This document shows, piece by piece, positions 52,964 through 62,156 of a stretch of DNA of 64,000 nt; position 1 is the stretch's first letter, and every line of letters begins with the position of its first letter. The stretch lies in NCBI GenBank assembly GCA_002425185.1, contig DILT01000012.1, forward strand, positions 124,001 to 188,000. Direction: 5' to 3'. This DNA comes from Flammeovirgaceae bacterium UBA5585 (lineage in GTDB: Bacteria > Bacteroidota > Bacteroidia > Cytophagales > Cyclobacteriaceae). Below the pieces are notes generated by a model. The model had not been told where the DNA came from and did no database searches. It was given only the letters and a program-made list of their open reading frames with translations. A program made the translations under genes and the position numbers.

Positions 52964-54161
52964 ATTATTAATTCCACTGTTGGCATTACTGTTGGTAGCC
53001 GGATGCCAGCCAACGAAAAAAAATAGTGAACCAGTTGTTAAATATCTCGACTCTCCGGCAAGAGCATCCAGTGGTGAACCTTACTTATTCACAGCAGCCA
53101 ACGGCTCGGTCTATTTATCATGGATTGAAAAAAAGGAAAGTCAAAGTGAATTTAAGTTTTCAGAACTGACCGGAGACAGATGGACGGAGCCGATTTCGAT
53201 AAGTTCCGGTAATGATTGGTTTGTCAATTGGGCCGATTACCCTATGTTGGTAACAAATGGCCAGGAGTTCATTGCACACCACCTCGCCAAAAGTGGAGAG
53301 AGTCCTTACGCTTATGATATAAAGTTAACTACCTCAAAGGATGGAGGAAAAACATGGATAGAGGCGGGTGTACTTCATGATGACGGCAAACAGGCCGAGC
53401 ACGGTTTTGTAACGTTGCTACCTTATAACGAAAATTTCTTTGTTGTCTGGCTCGATGGCAGGAACACTGTGATGGAAGGAATGGAAAATATGGCAGGACA
53501 TCATGGTAGTCACCACGGGGCGATGAGTTTAAGAGCGGCTATACTGGATTCACAAGGAAAGAAAATCAACGAATGGGAACTTGATAATAAGACCTGTGAT
53601 TGCTGCCAGACCAGCGCAGCCATAACAGACAACGGACCTGTTGTTGTTTATCGCGATCGATCGGATGAAGAAATCCGCGACATCTCAATCCTAAGATTGA
53701 TCGATGGAAAATGGACGTCACCGAAAGCAATTAACGATGACAACTGGAAGATTGCGGGCTGCCCTGTGAATGGTCCGCGAGTAGAAGCTGATGGAAACGT
53801 TCTTGTCATTGCATGGTATTCAGTGCCGGAAGGAAACGCGCAGGTAAATGTAATTTTTTCCACTGATGGAGGGAAAACCTTTGGTAAACCTATACGCGTG
53901 GATGAGAGTGATGCCATTGGACGTGTGGATATAGTGATGCTCGATAAGGAAAACGTGATGGTTAGCTGGATGGAAGGTGCCGTGATTAAAGCAGCGAAGA
54001 TAAGCCAGAATGGAACAAAAGGAACTCCGGTAGTCATCGCCTCATCTTCCAAATCCAGATCGAGTGGGTTCCCACAGATGACTAAATCGGGTGATCAAAT
54101 AATTTTTGCTTGGACTGATGATGAAAGTAAACTCGTCAAAACTGCATTTTTAACACTTTAG
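52956..54161 (+). CDS. sialidase-fold lipoprotein with His/Cys insert
   Basis: A 401-residue lipoprotein (VAGCQ lipobox) with BNR/Asp-box motifs (SKDGGKTWIEAG; STDGGKTFGKPI) of a six-bladed sialidase fold. One loop is HHGSHHGAMSLRAAILD and another is NKTCDCCQTSAAITD, so His and Cys clusters lie close in the propeller. No sialidase catalytic set is seen. It is likely a metal-binding or adhesion protein; sialidase activity is not supported. Confidence 0.72.
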   Translation: MNRLLIPLLALLLVAGCQPTKKNSEPVVKYLDSPARASSGEPYLFTAANGSVYLSWIEKKESQSEFKFSELTGDRWTEPISISSGNDWFVNWADYPMLVTNGQEFIAHHLAKSGESPYAYDIKLTTSKDGGKTWIEAGVLHDDGKQAEHGFVTLLPYNENFFVVWLDGRNTVMEGMENMAGHHGSHHGAMSLRAAILDSQGKKINEWELDNKTCDCCQTSAAITDNGPVVVYRDRSDEEIRDISILRLIDGKWTSPKAINDDNWKIAGCPVNGPRVEADGNVLVIAWYSVPEGNAQVNVIFSTDGGKTFGKPIRVDESDAIGRVDIVMLDKENVMVSWMEGAVIKAAKISQNGTKGTPVVIASSSKSRSSGFPQMTKSGDQIIFAWTDDESKLVKTAFLTL

Positions 54162-54194
54162 ATTTATGTGAAACTTTTTAACGAAATAAACAAA

Positions 54195-55055
54195 ATGAAA
54201 AACGTAATACTCAGCACAGCGTTGATTTTTTTATTTTCAAATTTTTCATACGCTCAGTTGAATCTTCCAAATGCGAGTCCGGACAGCGAGTTTAAGCAGC
54301 AGATCGGCTTTATCGAAATGGAAGTTAAATACTCAAGGCCGAGCGCAAGGGGAAGAGTAATCTTCGGTGGATTAGTTCCGTTCGGAGAGATGTGGAGAAC
54401 CGGTGCACATGACGCTACTACCATCCATTTTTCGGATTTGGTAAAACTGAATGATCACGATATTCCTTCCGGGACTTATTCGCTGTTCACAATCCCCAAT
54501 CAGGACGAATGGACTATTGTTATCAACAAAGTGGCTGAAATGCACGGCACCTCAGATTATTCACAGGAACAAGACCTTGTCCGGTTTAAGGTGAAGCCCG
54601 AAAAATCAACCCGGTATTACGAGACATTTACAATTGAAGTAAATGATTTCACCAAAGATGGCGCCACTCTATACCTGGTTTGGGAGAACACTCAAGTGAG
54701 GCTTAACATTAAGACCAACGTTGATGACCGGGTAATGGCTGAAATCAATGACCGGATCAATGTCAAAAAGGAGGACCGTCCTAGTCTGTATTACCAATCA
54801 AGCCTGTACTATTTCAATAATAATAAAGACCTCAAACAGGCGTATGCCTGGATACAGATTGCCAACAATAAGTCACAGGATGCCACCTATCTTCAACTGC
54901 AGGCAAAGATTGAGGCAGCTTCAGGTGATTACACTTCAGCGATTAAAACCCTGAAAAAGTCAACGGATTTGGCAACTGCTAAAAAGCTTGAGCAGGTTAT
55001 CGCAGCAAATGGAAAACTCGCTGAGGAATGGAACAAAAAGTCAAACAAAAAATAG
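54195..55055 (+). CDS. DUF2911 secreted protein
   Basis: About 286 residues from the ATG at 54195, with a signal ending SYAQ. The DUF2911 core is visible: GFIEMEVKYSRPSARGRVIFGGLVPFGEMWRTGAHDATTIHFS, then IPSGTYSLFTIPNQDEWTIVINK. A C-terminal helical repeat of about 90 residues follows (YYQSSLYYFNNNKDLKQAYAWIQIANNKSQDATY). The family is common in Bacteroidetes, role unknown. Confidence 0.82.
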   Translation: MKNVILSTALIFLFSNFSYAQLNLPNASPDSEFKQQIGFIEMEVKYSRPSARGRVIFGGLVPFGEMWRTGAHDATTIHFSDLVKLNDHDIPSGTYSLFTIPNQDEWTIVINKVAEMHGTSDYSQEQDLVRFKVKPEKSTRYYETFTIEVNDFTKDGATLYLVWENTQVRLNIKTNVDDRVMAEINDRINVKKEDRPSLYYQSSLYYFNNNKDLKQAYAWIQIANNKSQDATYLQLQAKIEAASGDYTSAIKTLKKSTDLATAKKLEQVIAANGKLAEEWNKKSNKK

Positions 55056-55065
55056 CTGTTGCGGG

Positions 55066-55656
55066 ATGCGTGATCTACTGGTTCTAATAATTTGCTTAGT
55101 TCTCACTGAGAACTCATTGGCTCAAAAAAATGCAGCTGCAAAAGTTGGTGTAAATGTTAAAGAAAGTGTTCTCGAATGGACAGGGAAAAAACTTGGTGGT
55201 GAACACTATGGTGAGCTAAAGATAAGCGATGGATACCTGCTCTTTACAAAGGAGAGATTGACTGGCGGGTTTTTTGAGATTGACATGAATAGCATTGTAT
55301 GTACGGATATAACCGATGAGAAATCGAATAAACGGCTCGTTGATCACCTCAAATCGGAAGACTTTTTTTCTGTAATAAAATTTCCGACTGCCCGGTTTGA
55401 GATCACCAAAGTAGAGTATAAATCCAATACTAACTATATCATCACTGGAAATTTGACCATCAAGGACAAAACAAACCCACTTACTTTTCCTGTTACATTC
55501 AACACCGGAAATGGCGCAATGACCGCCTCGCCATCTATGGTATTCGACCGGAGTAAATATGATGTAAAATTCGGGTCGCAATCTTTCTTCGCAAACCTGG
55601 GAGACAAACTTGTTTACGATGATATTGAAATGAATGTGAAGCTCATTCTGCAGTAA
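55066..55656 (+). CDS. YceI family exported protein
   Basis: About 196 residues from the ATG at 55066, with a signal ending SLAQ. The YceI lipocalin core is clear: VLEWTGKKLGGEHYGELKISDGYLLFTKERLTGGFFEIDMNSIVCTD, LVDHLKSEDFFSVIKFPTARFEITKVEY and YIITGNLTIKDKTNPLTFPV. It probably binds a polyisoprenoid-like ligand in the periplasm. Confidence 0.85.
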   Translation: MRDLLVLIICLVLTENSLAQKNAAAKVGVNVKESVLEWTGKKLGGEHYGELKISDGYLLFTKERLTGGFFEIDMNSIVCTDITDEKSNKRLVDHLKSEDFFSVIKFPTARFEITKVEYKSNTNYIITGNLTIKDKTNPLTFPVTFNTGNGAMTASPSMVFDRSKYDVKFGSQSFFANLGDKLVYDDIEMNVKLILQ

Positions 55657-55689
55657 CAGAATACATATAATTCAACTAAGAGGAACAAC

Positions 55690-57861
55690 ATGGATCATCT
55701 GCACAAAGACCAACAATACACTTGCCCAATGCATCCGGAAGTCATTAAGTATGCACCAGGCAAATGTCCTAAATGCAGTATGGATTTAGTTCCTATTGGC
55801 GAACCTCATGGGCATCATACTCATGCAAGCCATAGCCATGAAGACCGCGACCATCATGGGCAAAGACCGATGAAAGATGAGAAAAGCAAAATGCATGAGC
55901 ATCACCATAATGGACATGGGGGTCATGCTGGTCATGCGGCAATGATTGATGACTTTAAAAAACGCTTTTGGATATCCCTGGTATTAACTGTTCCGGTACT
56001 GGCGCTCTCGCACATGATTCAGCAGTGGGCCGGTTTAGAATTCACTTTTACCGGAGATAAGTATGTGCTTTTTGGTCTCTCGTCTGTCATTTTCTTTTAT
56101 GGTGGATGGCCCTTCCTGAAAGGATTGGTTGACGAGCTGAGGGATAAGAATCCCGGCATGATGACGTTGATTGCAGTCGCTATTACCGTGGCGTATGTAT
56201 ATAGCTCTGCCGTTGTTTTTGGACTTGAAGGCATGGACTTCTTTTGGGAGCTGGCTACGCTGATCGTCATTATGCTGCTTGGCCATTGGATAGAAATGAA
56301 GTCTGTGATGGGCGCGTCAAGAGCATTGGAATTACTGGTGAAGATGATGCCTGCTGAGGCACACCTGGTGCAAGGTGACCAAATCAAAGATGTTAAAGTA
56401 GAAGAGCTTAAAAAGGACGACATAATCCTTATCAAAGCCAACGAGAAAATACCCGCGGATGGTGTAGTGACCGAAGGAGAAAGCTATCTCGATGAAAGTA
56501 TGCTCACAGGGGAAAGCAAACCGGTGAAAAAAATCAAAGGCGACCAGGTTATAGGGGGCTCAGTCAATGGCAGCCAGTCAATTAGAGTGAAAGTAGCTAA
56601 AACCGGAAAAGAGAGCTACCTCAATAAAGTAATCAGCCTGGTGGAAGAAGCGCAGAAAGCCAAATCCAAAACTCAGAATCTAGCCAATATAGCCGCCAAG
56701 TGGCTAACGTTTATTGCTATCGGAGCGGGTACTTCAACATTGATTGTCTGGATCAGCATGGACAAACCCTGGGATTTTGCTTTGGAAAGAATGGTTACCG
56801 TCATGGTTATTTCCTGTCCGCATGCATTGGGATTGGCAATTCCATTAGTGGTGGCTATTTCCACCGCTATTTCGGCTGGGAAAGGTTTGCTAATTCGCAA
56901 TCGCACTGCTTTTGAAAATGCACGGAAGATCACTGCCCTGGTATTTGATAAGACGGGCACCCTGACAGAAGGAAAATTTGGAGTATCACGATATGAAAGC
57001 TTAACAAATAATCTGGATAAAGATGAATTGCTTGCTTATGCTGCTTCCCTGGAACAACAGTCTGAACATCCTATAGCCCAGGGAATAGTGAAAGCGGCCA
57101 GGGAGAAAAAATTGGGGTTTAAGAAAGTGGATCAGTTTGAATCACTCACAGCCAAAGGCATTCAGGGACGCATGAATGACAATCTCTGGAAAGTAGTAAG
57201 CCCCGGTTACCTTAAGGAAAAGAATATAGCCATTCCGCAACAGGTTGGTTCAGATGCAGCCGAGACCATTGTTTTCGTTATTAAAGAGGAACAGCTTGTG
57301 GGCTTCATTTCATTGGCCGACAAGATCAGAGATGAAAGCGCTCACGCGATAGAGACATTGCGGGAAAAGGGTATGAAACTCTTTATGGCCACAGGCGACA
57401 ATGAAAAAACTGCCAGGGCTGTGAGCGACAAACTAAAACTGGATGGATACTATAGTGAAGTATTACCACACCAGAAAGTAGAGATCATCGAGAAGCTTCA
57501 GAAAGAAGGTCATTTTGTGGCCATGACGGGCGATGGCGTCAATGATGCACCTGCACTGGCAAAAGCTGATGTAGGAATTGCGGTAGGTTCCGGTACAGAC
57601 GTAGCAGCCGAGACTGCTGACATTATCCTGGTAAACAGCAATCCGAAAGATATTGCCAACCTCGTATTATTCGGTACGGCTACTTACAATAAGATGATCC
57701 AGAACCTGATCTGGGCCACTGGTTATAATGCCATTGCGTTGCCATTGGCTACCGGTTTTATATCAGGTTTGGTAATCAGTCCCGCCATTGGAGCAGTATT
57801 TATGAGCCTAAGTACCATTATTGTAGCCGTTAATGCGCAGACCTTAAAAATGAAGATGTAA
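55690..57861 (+). CDS. copB: CopB-like Cu-translocating P1B-ATPase
   Basis: A 723-residue P-type ATPase. The N-terminus has an HMBD (YTCPMHPEVIKYAPGKCPKCSMDL) followed by a His-rich tail (HGHHTHASHSHEDRDHHGQ; HEHHHNGHGGHAGH). The membrane metal motif is SCPHALGLAIP (CPH, about 375), which marks CopB-type (P1B-3) pumps for Cu(II)/Ag. DKTGT (about 420), SEHPIAQ and GDGVNDAPALAKADVGIAVG (about 614) complete the motor. It ends the copper cluster, and inverted repeats follow. Confidence 0.92.
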   Translation: MDHLHKDQQYTCPMHPEVIKYAPGKCPKCSMDLVPIGEPHGHHTHASHSHEDRDHHGQRPMKDEKSKMHEHHHNGHGGHAGHAAMIDDFKKRFWISLVLTVPVLALSHMIQQWAGLEFTFTGDKYVLFGLSSVIFFYGGWPFLKGLVDELRDKNPGMMTLIAVAITVAYVYSSAVVFGLEGMDFFWELATLIVIMLLGHWIEMKSVMGASRALELLVKMMPAEAHLVQGDQIKDVKVEELKKDDIILIKANEKIPADGVVTEGESYLDESMLTGESKPVKKIKGDQVIGGSVNGSQSIRVKVAKTGKESYLNKVISLVEEAQKAKSKTQNLANIAAKWLTFIAIGAGTSTLIVWISMDKPWDFALERMVTVMVISCPHALGLAIPLVVAISTAISAGKGLLIRNRTAFENARKITALVFDKTGTLTEGKFGVSRYESLTNNLDKDELLAYAASLEQQSEHPIAQGIVKAAREKKLGFKKVDQFESLTAKGIQGRMNDNLWKVVSPGYLKEKNIAIPQQVGSDAAETIVFVIKEEQLVGFISLADKIRDESAHAIETLREKGMKLFMATGDNEKTARAVSDKLKLDGYYSEVLPHQKVEIIEKLQKEGHFVAMTGDGVNDAPALAKADVGIAVGSGTDVAAETADIILVNSNPKDIANLVLFGTATYNKMIQNLIWATGYNAIALPLATGFISGLVISPAIGAVFMSLSTIIVAVNAQTLKMKM

Positions 57862-58416
57862 TTTAATTTGAATAAATCCCACCGATCATTTTAGACAAAC
57901 TAAGAAGTGCGAAGCAGATCAAATAAGGGTCTCGAAGTAATCTATTCTTAATTGTGGTAAACCCTTATTTGATCAGCTTCTTCAATGCAGGGCTACAGAT
58001 TCGATTATCAGGGTTCAAAGCACTTGGCAAAAACACGATTTATTTTTATTTATCTCTTTATTGTATCCTGTTTTCACCAAGAGCTTTGAACAAGACACCT
58101 GATTACTTTAAACCAATTTCAACAGAAGACCATTTCACCGCCAAGCCAAAGTTAGGCCTGTTGCAGAACCTTTGTCAAGGGCCATGTCGAGTGTCGATTG
58201 TGTTTGAATTTTTTATGGAATCGACACCCTTGACAAAGAACCCGCAACAAGCTCATTTCGCGGCTTGTCGGAAGCAATGGTCGGGTAAGTTCAGCGTGGA
58301 AGATTATTTCTGCCGTTCACCTTTTGTGCGTGTTTCATGACTATTCATTCGTTGCCAACATTTGGTGCGGTCTTTAGAAAGTCAACAACTGGAAAAAGAG
58401 AGCAGGAATGGATATT
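57862..58416. repeat. three consecutive long inverted repeats
   Basis: No credible gene fits here, and the one long open frame is probably chance. IR1: arms at 57911-57930 and 57961-57980 match at 19 of 20 positions. IR2: arms at 58013-58027 and 58077-58091 match at 14 of 15. IR3: CTTTGTCAAGGG (58170-58181) pairs with CCCTTGACAAAG (58227-58238), flanked by GTTGC/GCAAC and TGTCGATT/AATCGACA arms. The order suggests a structured RNA, a recombination site or a degenerate mobile element. Confidence 0.5.
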
Positions 58417-59031
58417 TCATTTTCCTTGCAGAAAAACTGAACTGCTTTCAACTTTGTAGCCGGTTTTATTGATCGCGTCATTTATTTCGGTTTCTGAAAT
58501 TTTGGTGTCGTCAAATTCTACAATGGCATTTGCTTTTTCATAAGAAGCAGTGGTCTTTATAACCCCGGGTAACTTATTAACTTCATGCATGACATGTTCA
58601 GCACACCCCTGGCAAGTCATACCACTGATTTCAAACTCAACGGTTTTTAAATTCTCTTTATCAACCAAGATCGCTTGTCTTTCCTGGTGAGGATAAAATA
58701 CATGAGCATAATGCGGGAAGGAAAGCATGGCCAACGCAAAGAAAGTAATGATGCCAAGAAAAGATTTGGTCTTCCAGAATGAAGTTGTTTTAGGATCCGT
58801 TTCACATGTGCACTCCGGTGATTCCTTTTTTGGAAAGAGTTTTTGATACCATGCAAATCCAAGCACAGCGATTGTTACACCGGCAAGATATGGTCTTGCA
58901 GGTTCCAGCCAGGAAAAAGAGGCCGCGAAACTGGTCGTTCCGGCAATTAATGCCAGCACCGGAGTAATGCAACACAGTGAACTAAGCAGGGCGGCAATCA
59001 AACCACCACCCAATATGCTACTTCCCTTCAT
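58417..59031 (-). CDS. MerTP-like mercuric transporter with C-terminal HMA domain
   Basis: A 204-residue protein. The first half is MerT-like: three hydrophobic helices, CC pair C20-C21 (SSLCCITPVLALIAGTT) and a cytoplasmic C74-x-C76. The C-terminal part is an HMA/MerP domain with GMTCQGC (C140, C143). It would import Hg(II) or another soft metal. No merA (mercuric reductase) is seen in the window, so the substrate may not be Hg. Last gene of the minus-strand operon. Confidence 0.85.
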   Translation of the reverse strand: MKGSSILGGGLIAALLSSLCCITPVLALIAGTTSFAASFSWLEPARPYLAGVTIAVLGFAWYQKLFPKKESPECTCETDPKTTSFWKTKSFLGIITFFALAMLSFPHYAHVFYPHQERQAILVDKENLKTVEFEISGMTCQGCAEHVMHEVNKLPGVIKTTASYEKANAIVEFDDTKISETEINDAINKTGYKVESSSVFLQGK

Positions 59032-59043
59032 TGATCATTAAAA

Positions 59044-59274
59044 TTAATTAAACAAGCTCAGCGTTTGCAACTCGATCTTGTCCTTACAGCATGCAGGCAA
59101 AGAAGATTGATTGAAAGGGCATTGCGGGGTGTCCTTCAGCGGGCAGTTGACTTTGGGACAGGCTGGAGTGCCCTCTAAAGGACAAGATGCAGCAGATTTG
59201 CCACTTAACTCAAAGGCTGTTGCTCCCAGGCTTGCCAGGGCTACAGCGGTGATGAAAAATAACTTTTTAAACAT
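59044..59274 (-). CDS. small Cys-rich secreted protein (CPL-x-TP repeats)
   Basis: The ATG at 59274 gives 76 residues with a signal peptide. The mature part has CPLEGTPACPKVNCPLKDTPQCP and ends SLPACCKDK. The repeated C-P-L-x-x-T-P-x-C-P unit and seven Cys in about 40 residues suggest a metal-binding peptide. It lies 12 bases before MerTP, so it probably delivers metal to the importer. Confidence 0.62.
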   Translation of the reverse strand: MFKKLFFITAVALASLGATAFELSGKSAASCPLEGTPACPKVNCPLKDTPQCPFNQSSLPACCKDKIELQTLSLFN

Positions 59275-59341
59275 GACTTTGTTTTTTAATTGGTTTTGCT
59301 TCTTCAAAAGTTATGGTCAATGTGAGGGTTTCCAATCTTTT

Positions 59342-60391
59342 TCAATTAAACGCATATGAAAGATTCAACAAAAACGTGGCCCCGTATTCAAATACATCCC
59401 CTTCACCGGAAATTGTTTGTTGGTAAACAGGGAAGCGATAGCCGGGTGTAACCGTGAGGCCGTTCCTTAAGCGAAAAGTGGAGGAAACCGTTCCATTGAA
59501 AGAAATTAACCCGGAGTTCGGGTCTTTAACTCCCTTCCACTCTGCCTGGCTTTGGGAAAAATTGGCCAACGTTCCTCTCAGCGAAAACCAATTACTAAAT
59601 GCGTAGGCTCCGCTCAGCCCGCTTGTTGTTTCAACCGGACCAAGATAATCTTGGTTATTTCTATAAAATGGAAATTTGTTCATCGTAAAAAGCGCAAGCG
59701 ACCATCTGTCTGTAATATTGGTAGCGTAATGCAATTCGAATAAAGGATCAAACGTTCCGGTGCCGAACTGAATGTGAAGGTGTTTTACCCCTTCTGCCTT
59801 AGCTGCCAACGGATCATCCTCGGTTTTGCCGATGGGTAATGAACTTCCAACAGCCACGTCCAATCTTCCGCTCGCTCCAAGGAATCCGTTAAAACGGTGA
59901 GCAATCAGAAAGCGAAGATCACTCAAACCTGTATAGGTTTCGTTCCGGTGGTGAATGTCGCGGTTTCGGATAACGGATTCTCTTTCGTAATCGCTTACCG
60001 GTTCCACAAAATCAACTGTTGCTGTTTGTGCTTTTATGTCATAGGGGATTCGAGCCCAGATAGTCCAGTTAGTGGCAAATGTGTATTCAAGACTTGTTTC
60101 AAAGCGATAAAAGTCCAGCGAAACAATATGATTGTGAAGAGGAACCTCAATGGCAGAACCTTCCGGTGACAAGCCTTTCCAGTTGGGATGTCCGCCCTGG
60201 TAATCGTGGCCATTTATAAAATTTAGTGTGGTTCGGAAGGCACCTTTACGAAGTGTGTCCGCACCTGCTTCCAGTTTCTCACTGCTTTGCAGGGCAGGAT
60301 TACTGCACGCAGGGCATGATTGTGAAAATCCGGTTTTTGTATAAAAGAGGAATCCAATAATTACGGCAAAGAAAATGAGTGGCTTCTTCAT
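59342..60391 (-). CDS. outer-membrane barrel protein of the mercury-type operon
   Basis: A 349-residue secreted protein (signal ending GFSQ) starting with SCPACSNPALQSS, a possible metal motif. Repeated barrel strands follow: RTTLNFINGHDYQGGHPNWKG, DFYRFETSLEYTFATNWTIWARIPYDI, and the C-terminal strand FLLNLSYAFN. Its start overlaps the HMA-thioredoxin stop (ATGA). It could be an outer-membrane channel for metal uptake. Family not recognised. Confidence 0.62.
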   Translation of the reverse strand: MKKPLIFFAVIIGFLFYTKTGFSQSCPACSNPALQSSEKLEAGADTLRKGAFRTTLNFINGHDYQGGHPNWKGLSPEGSAIEVPLHNHIVSLDFYRFETSLEYTFATNWTIWARIPYDIKAQTATVDFVEPVSDYERESVIRNRDIHHRNETYTGLSDLRFLIAHRFNGFLGASGRLDVAVGSSLPIGKTEDDPLAAKAEGVKHLHIQFGTGTFDPLFELHYATNITDRWSLALFTMNKFPFYRNNQDYLGPVETTSGLSGAYAFSNWFSLRGTLANFSQSQAEWKGVKDPNSGLISFNGTVSSTFRLRNGLTVTPGYRFPVYQQTISGEGDVFEYGATFLLNLSYAFN

Positions 60392-61074
60392 TTTTTGTAT
60401 TGCAGAATAATTTGCTCGACCTCTTCAATGCGATTCCCTTCCACTTTGCCCACGAATTTGCCACTACCATCAAATATAAGCGTAAACGGCAAGGCTGGCA
60501 TTTTGTATTCTTTCGTAAGTTGCTTTGAGAGATTCGATTTCCAGTCTACTATGTCAACCTGTTTGAGAGCCATATCAGGATATTTTAGAAGCAATCGCTC
60601 TACCTTTGGTGAAAACACTTTACACGGCCCGCACCAATCGGCATAAAAATCAAAAACGGTTAACTTACCGGGAACAACAGATTCTTTCCAATTCAATTGA
60701 CCACCGCCTTTGATAACTTCTATATTCAAATTTTTTCGCTCTTCATTCGTTAAAGACTTCACCAACTCATCTGCTGAGAACAGTGCTTCAAAATTGGTAT
60801 GTTCTTTTATCGCATCCCTTATTTGCTGCTCAGTCATATTGGCTGAGGCAACCACAACAGCTTGCTTACTTGCAAAATCAACTTTCGCTTCCCGTATTCC
60901 CTCGGTTTTTAAGAGAACGTTTGTTGCAGTCTGAGCGCAGGCACCACACGTCATTCCCTCAATCGTGAATTCATACTTTTTCTCCGGTTCATTCCCTGAC
61001 TGTGAAAAGGACGCTGTGTTAATTCCGGCCAGGAAGACCAGTAAAACAAATAGACGTTTATCAACCTTTTTCAT
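60388..61074 (-). CDS. HMA-thioredoxin fusion protein
   Basis: A 228-residue secreted protein (signal ending SFSQ). Residues about 33-100 are an HMA domain with GMTCGAC (C43, C46). Residues about 125-228 are a thioredoxin domain with DWCGPC (C148, C151) and the cis-Pro in MPALPFTLIF. The fusion could reduce and load soft-metal sites in the periplasm. It is coupled to the outer-membrane gene. Confidence 0.85.
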   Translation of the reverse strand: MKKVDKRLFVLLVFLAGINTASFSQSGNEPEKKYEFTIEGMTCGACAQTATNVLLKTEGIREAKVDFASKQAVVVASANMTEQQIRDAIKEHTNFEALFSADELVKSLTNEERKNLNIEVIKGGGQLNWKESVVPGKLTVFDFYADWCGPCKVFSPKVERLLLKYPDMALKQVDIVDWKSNLSKQLTKEYKMPALPFTLIFDGSGKFVGKVEGNRIEEVEQIILQYKK

Positions 61075-61140
61075 TTGATTGGAATTTTTAATCGTGATCT
61101 CAAAGGCAAAGTTAGAGGCTGCTTGGAGGGGGTCTCCAAA

Positions 61141-61542
61141 CTATTTTTGCAAAATCTTTTTTCTGAGATGAGCCTCTATTCGGGCAGCCTCTTTCAGTTT
61201 TTCCGGTACGCTTTCCAGGGGGATTTCAGGGAATAAATTCCGAAGCAGTTCGATATTTTGCTCATATCCGCAATCGCCCGGGCAATTTTGCCAGGAAAAC
61301 GAAATCTTTTCAGCCAGGGCCTTACGGTAGACCTCATCAAGTAGCATAAGCGTGACCTTCTGCAAACCTGCCTGCACCGCTTTCAGTTGCAAAAGAGTTT
61401 GATCAGGAAATTCCTTGTCAACCATTTTCCCTACCGCAAGTAAGTGGCCCGATAGTCCCTTGATCGAATCTTTAAATTCCTTAGTCAGATCTTTTGAAAT
61501 CATAAGCTGTAAATTTTTATTGAGCTCAACAGCATCTCTCAT
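61141..61542 (-). CDS. CsoR-like or small helical metal-linked protein
   Basis: A 133-residue protein. KDSIKGLSGHLLAVGKMVDKEFPDQTLLQLKAVQAGLQKVTLMLLDEVYRKAL resembles the four-helix CsoR/RcnR metal-sensing repressor, but the usual metal Cys in the second helix is absent. NCPGDCGYEQ and a helical C-terminus extend it. It may be a divergent repressor. Its start overlaps the ribbon gene by 17 bases. Confidence 0.5.
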   Translation of the reverse strand: MRDAVELNKNLQLMISKDLTKEFKDSIKGLSGHLLAVGKMVDKEFPDQTLLQLKAVQAGLQKVTLMLLDEVYRKALAEKISFSWQNCPGDCGYEQNIELLRNLFPEIPLESVPEKLKEAARIEAHLRKKILQK

Positions 61543-61738
61543 TCATTTGTACAGGGGGGCATTTAACGCTACCGTAAGAACAGAAAACACAGCAGTCACC
61601 TAACAAAGGTTTCAAAAGTGTTTTGCAATTCTCGCACTCGTAAAAATACTGACAGGCATCCTTTGGCATTTCTTCCTCTTTAGAAAAACCACAGCTCGGA
61701 CACGTTATTATTGATTTTGTCACAATTGTTGTCTCCAT
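61526..61738 (-). CDS. 70-residue Cys-rich zinc-ribbon protein
   Basis: A cytoplasmic protein with ITCPSC (C13, C16), CQYFYECENC (C29, C35, C38), then GDCCVFCSYGSVKCPP and the C-terminal NERCC. Eleven Cys in 70 residues make it a strong soft-metal binder. The GDCCVFCSYG motif is known from small proteins in Bacteroidetes mercury and arsenic operons. It lies between the ArsR gene and the CsoR-like gene. Confidence 0.7.
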   Translation of the reverse strand: METTIVTKSIITCPSCGFSKEEEMPKDACQYFYECENCKTLLKPLLGDCCVFCSYGSVKCPPVQMNERCC

Positions 61739-61743
61739 TGCTT

Positions 61744-62118
61744 CTACGACTTTGTCTCTTCTTTTATCCTATTAATGTACTTGAAGAATGGTCTTAATAT
61801 TTTCAGGTGGTCGGCCGTTAGCGAGTAGAAAATAGTCTGACCAACACGCTTTGCCTGGATAACATTGCTATCTTTTAGCTTTCTCAGGTGCTGAGAGATA
61901 GCTGGCACAGTCATCCCAAGAATATCACTGAGGTCACATGGACAAAGTTCTCCTTCTTCTTCAAGCAGATAGAGAATTTTTAATCTTACCTCATTGCCGG
62001 AAAGATCAAGAACACGTGCCAGGTCATGAAACGCCTGATCGTTTGATGTAATTTTCCTTTTGCACTCTTTAATCTGGTTGACATCGGCAAAAACGCGTAT
62101 ACAGGTGGTTTTGTCCAT
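61744..62118 (-). CDS. ArsR/SmtB-family metalloregulator
   Basis: A 124-residue winged-helix repressor. The metal motif is ELCPCDLSDILGMTVPAISQHLRKLKDSNVIQAKRVGQTIFYSL, with C59-x-C61 in the alpha-3 CxCxD position of ArsR/CadC proteins and additional Cys at 6 and 19. It would repress the downstream minus-strand operon until a soft metal binds. A perfect palindrome lies about 40-60 bases upstream of its ATG, so autoregulation is expected. Confidence 0.88.
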   Translation of the reverse strand: MDKTTCIRVFADVNQIKECKRKITSNDQAFHDLARVLDLSGNEVRLKILYLLEEEGELCPCDLSDILGMTVPAISQHLRKLKDSNVIQAKRVGQTIFYSLTADHLKILRPFFKYINRIKEETKS

Positions 62119-62156
62119 GAGCTAATTAAATTCATCGCAAGATACTAAGGGTTCAT

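Noticed and set aside
52956..54161. Calling the Asp-box protein a true sialidase
   Set aside because: The fold repeats are visible, but the Arg triad, Tyr and Glu catalytic set is not evident, and metal-type loops are present.
57954..58340. 128-codon open frame downstream of copB
   Set aside because: Its product has no recognisable domain and the frame runs across both arms of the inverted repeats. Composition does not resemble neighbouring proteins, so it is treated as chance.
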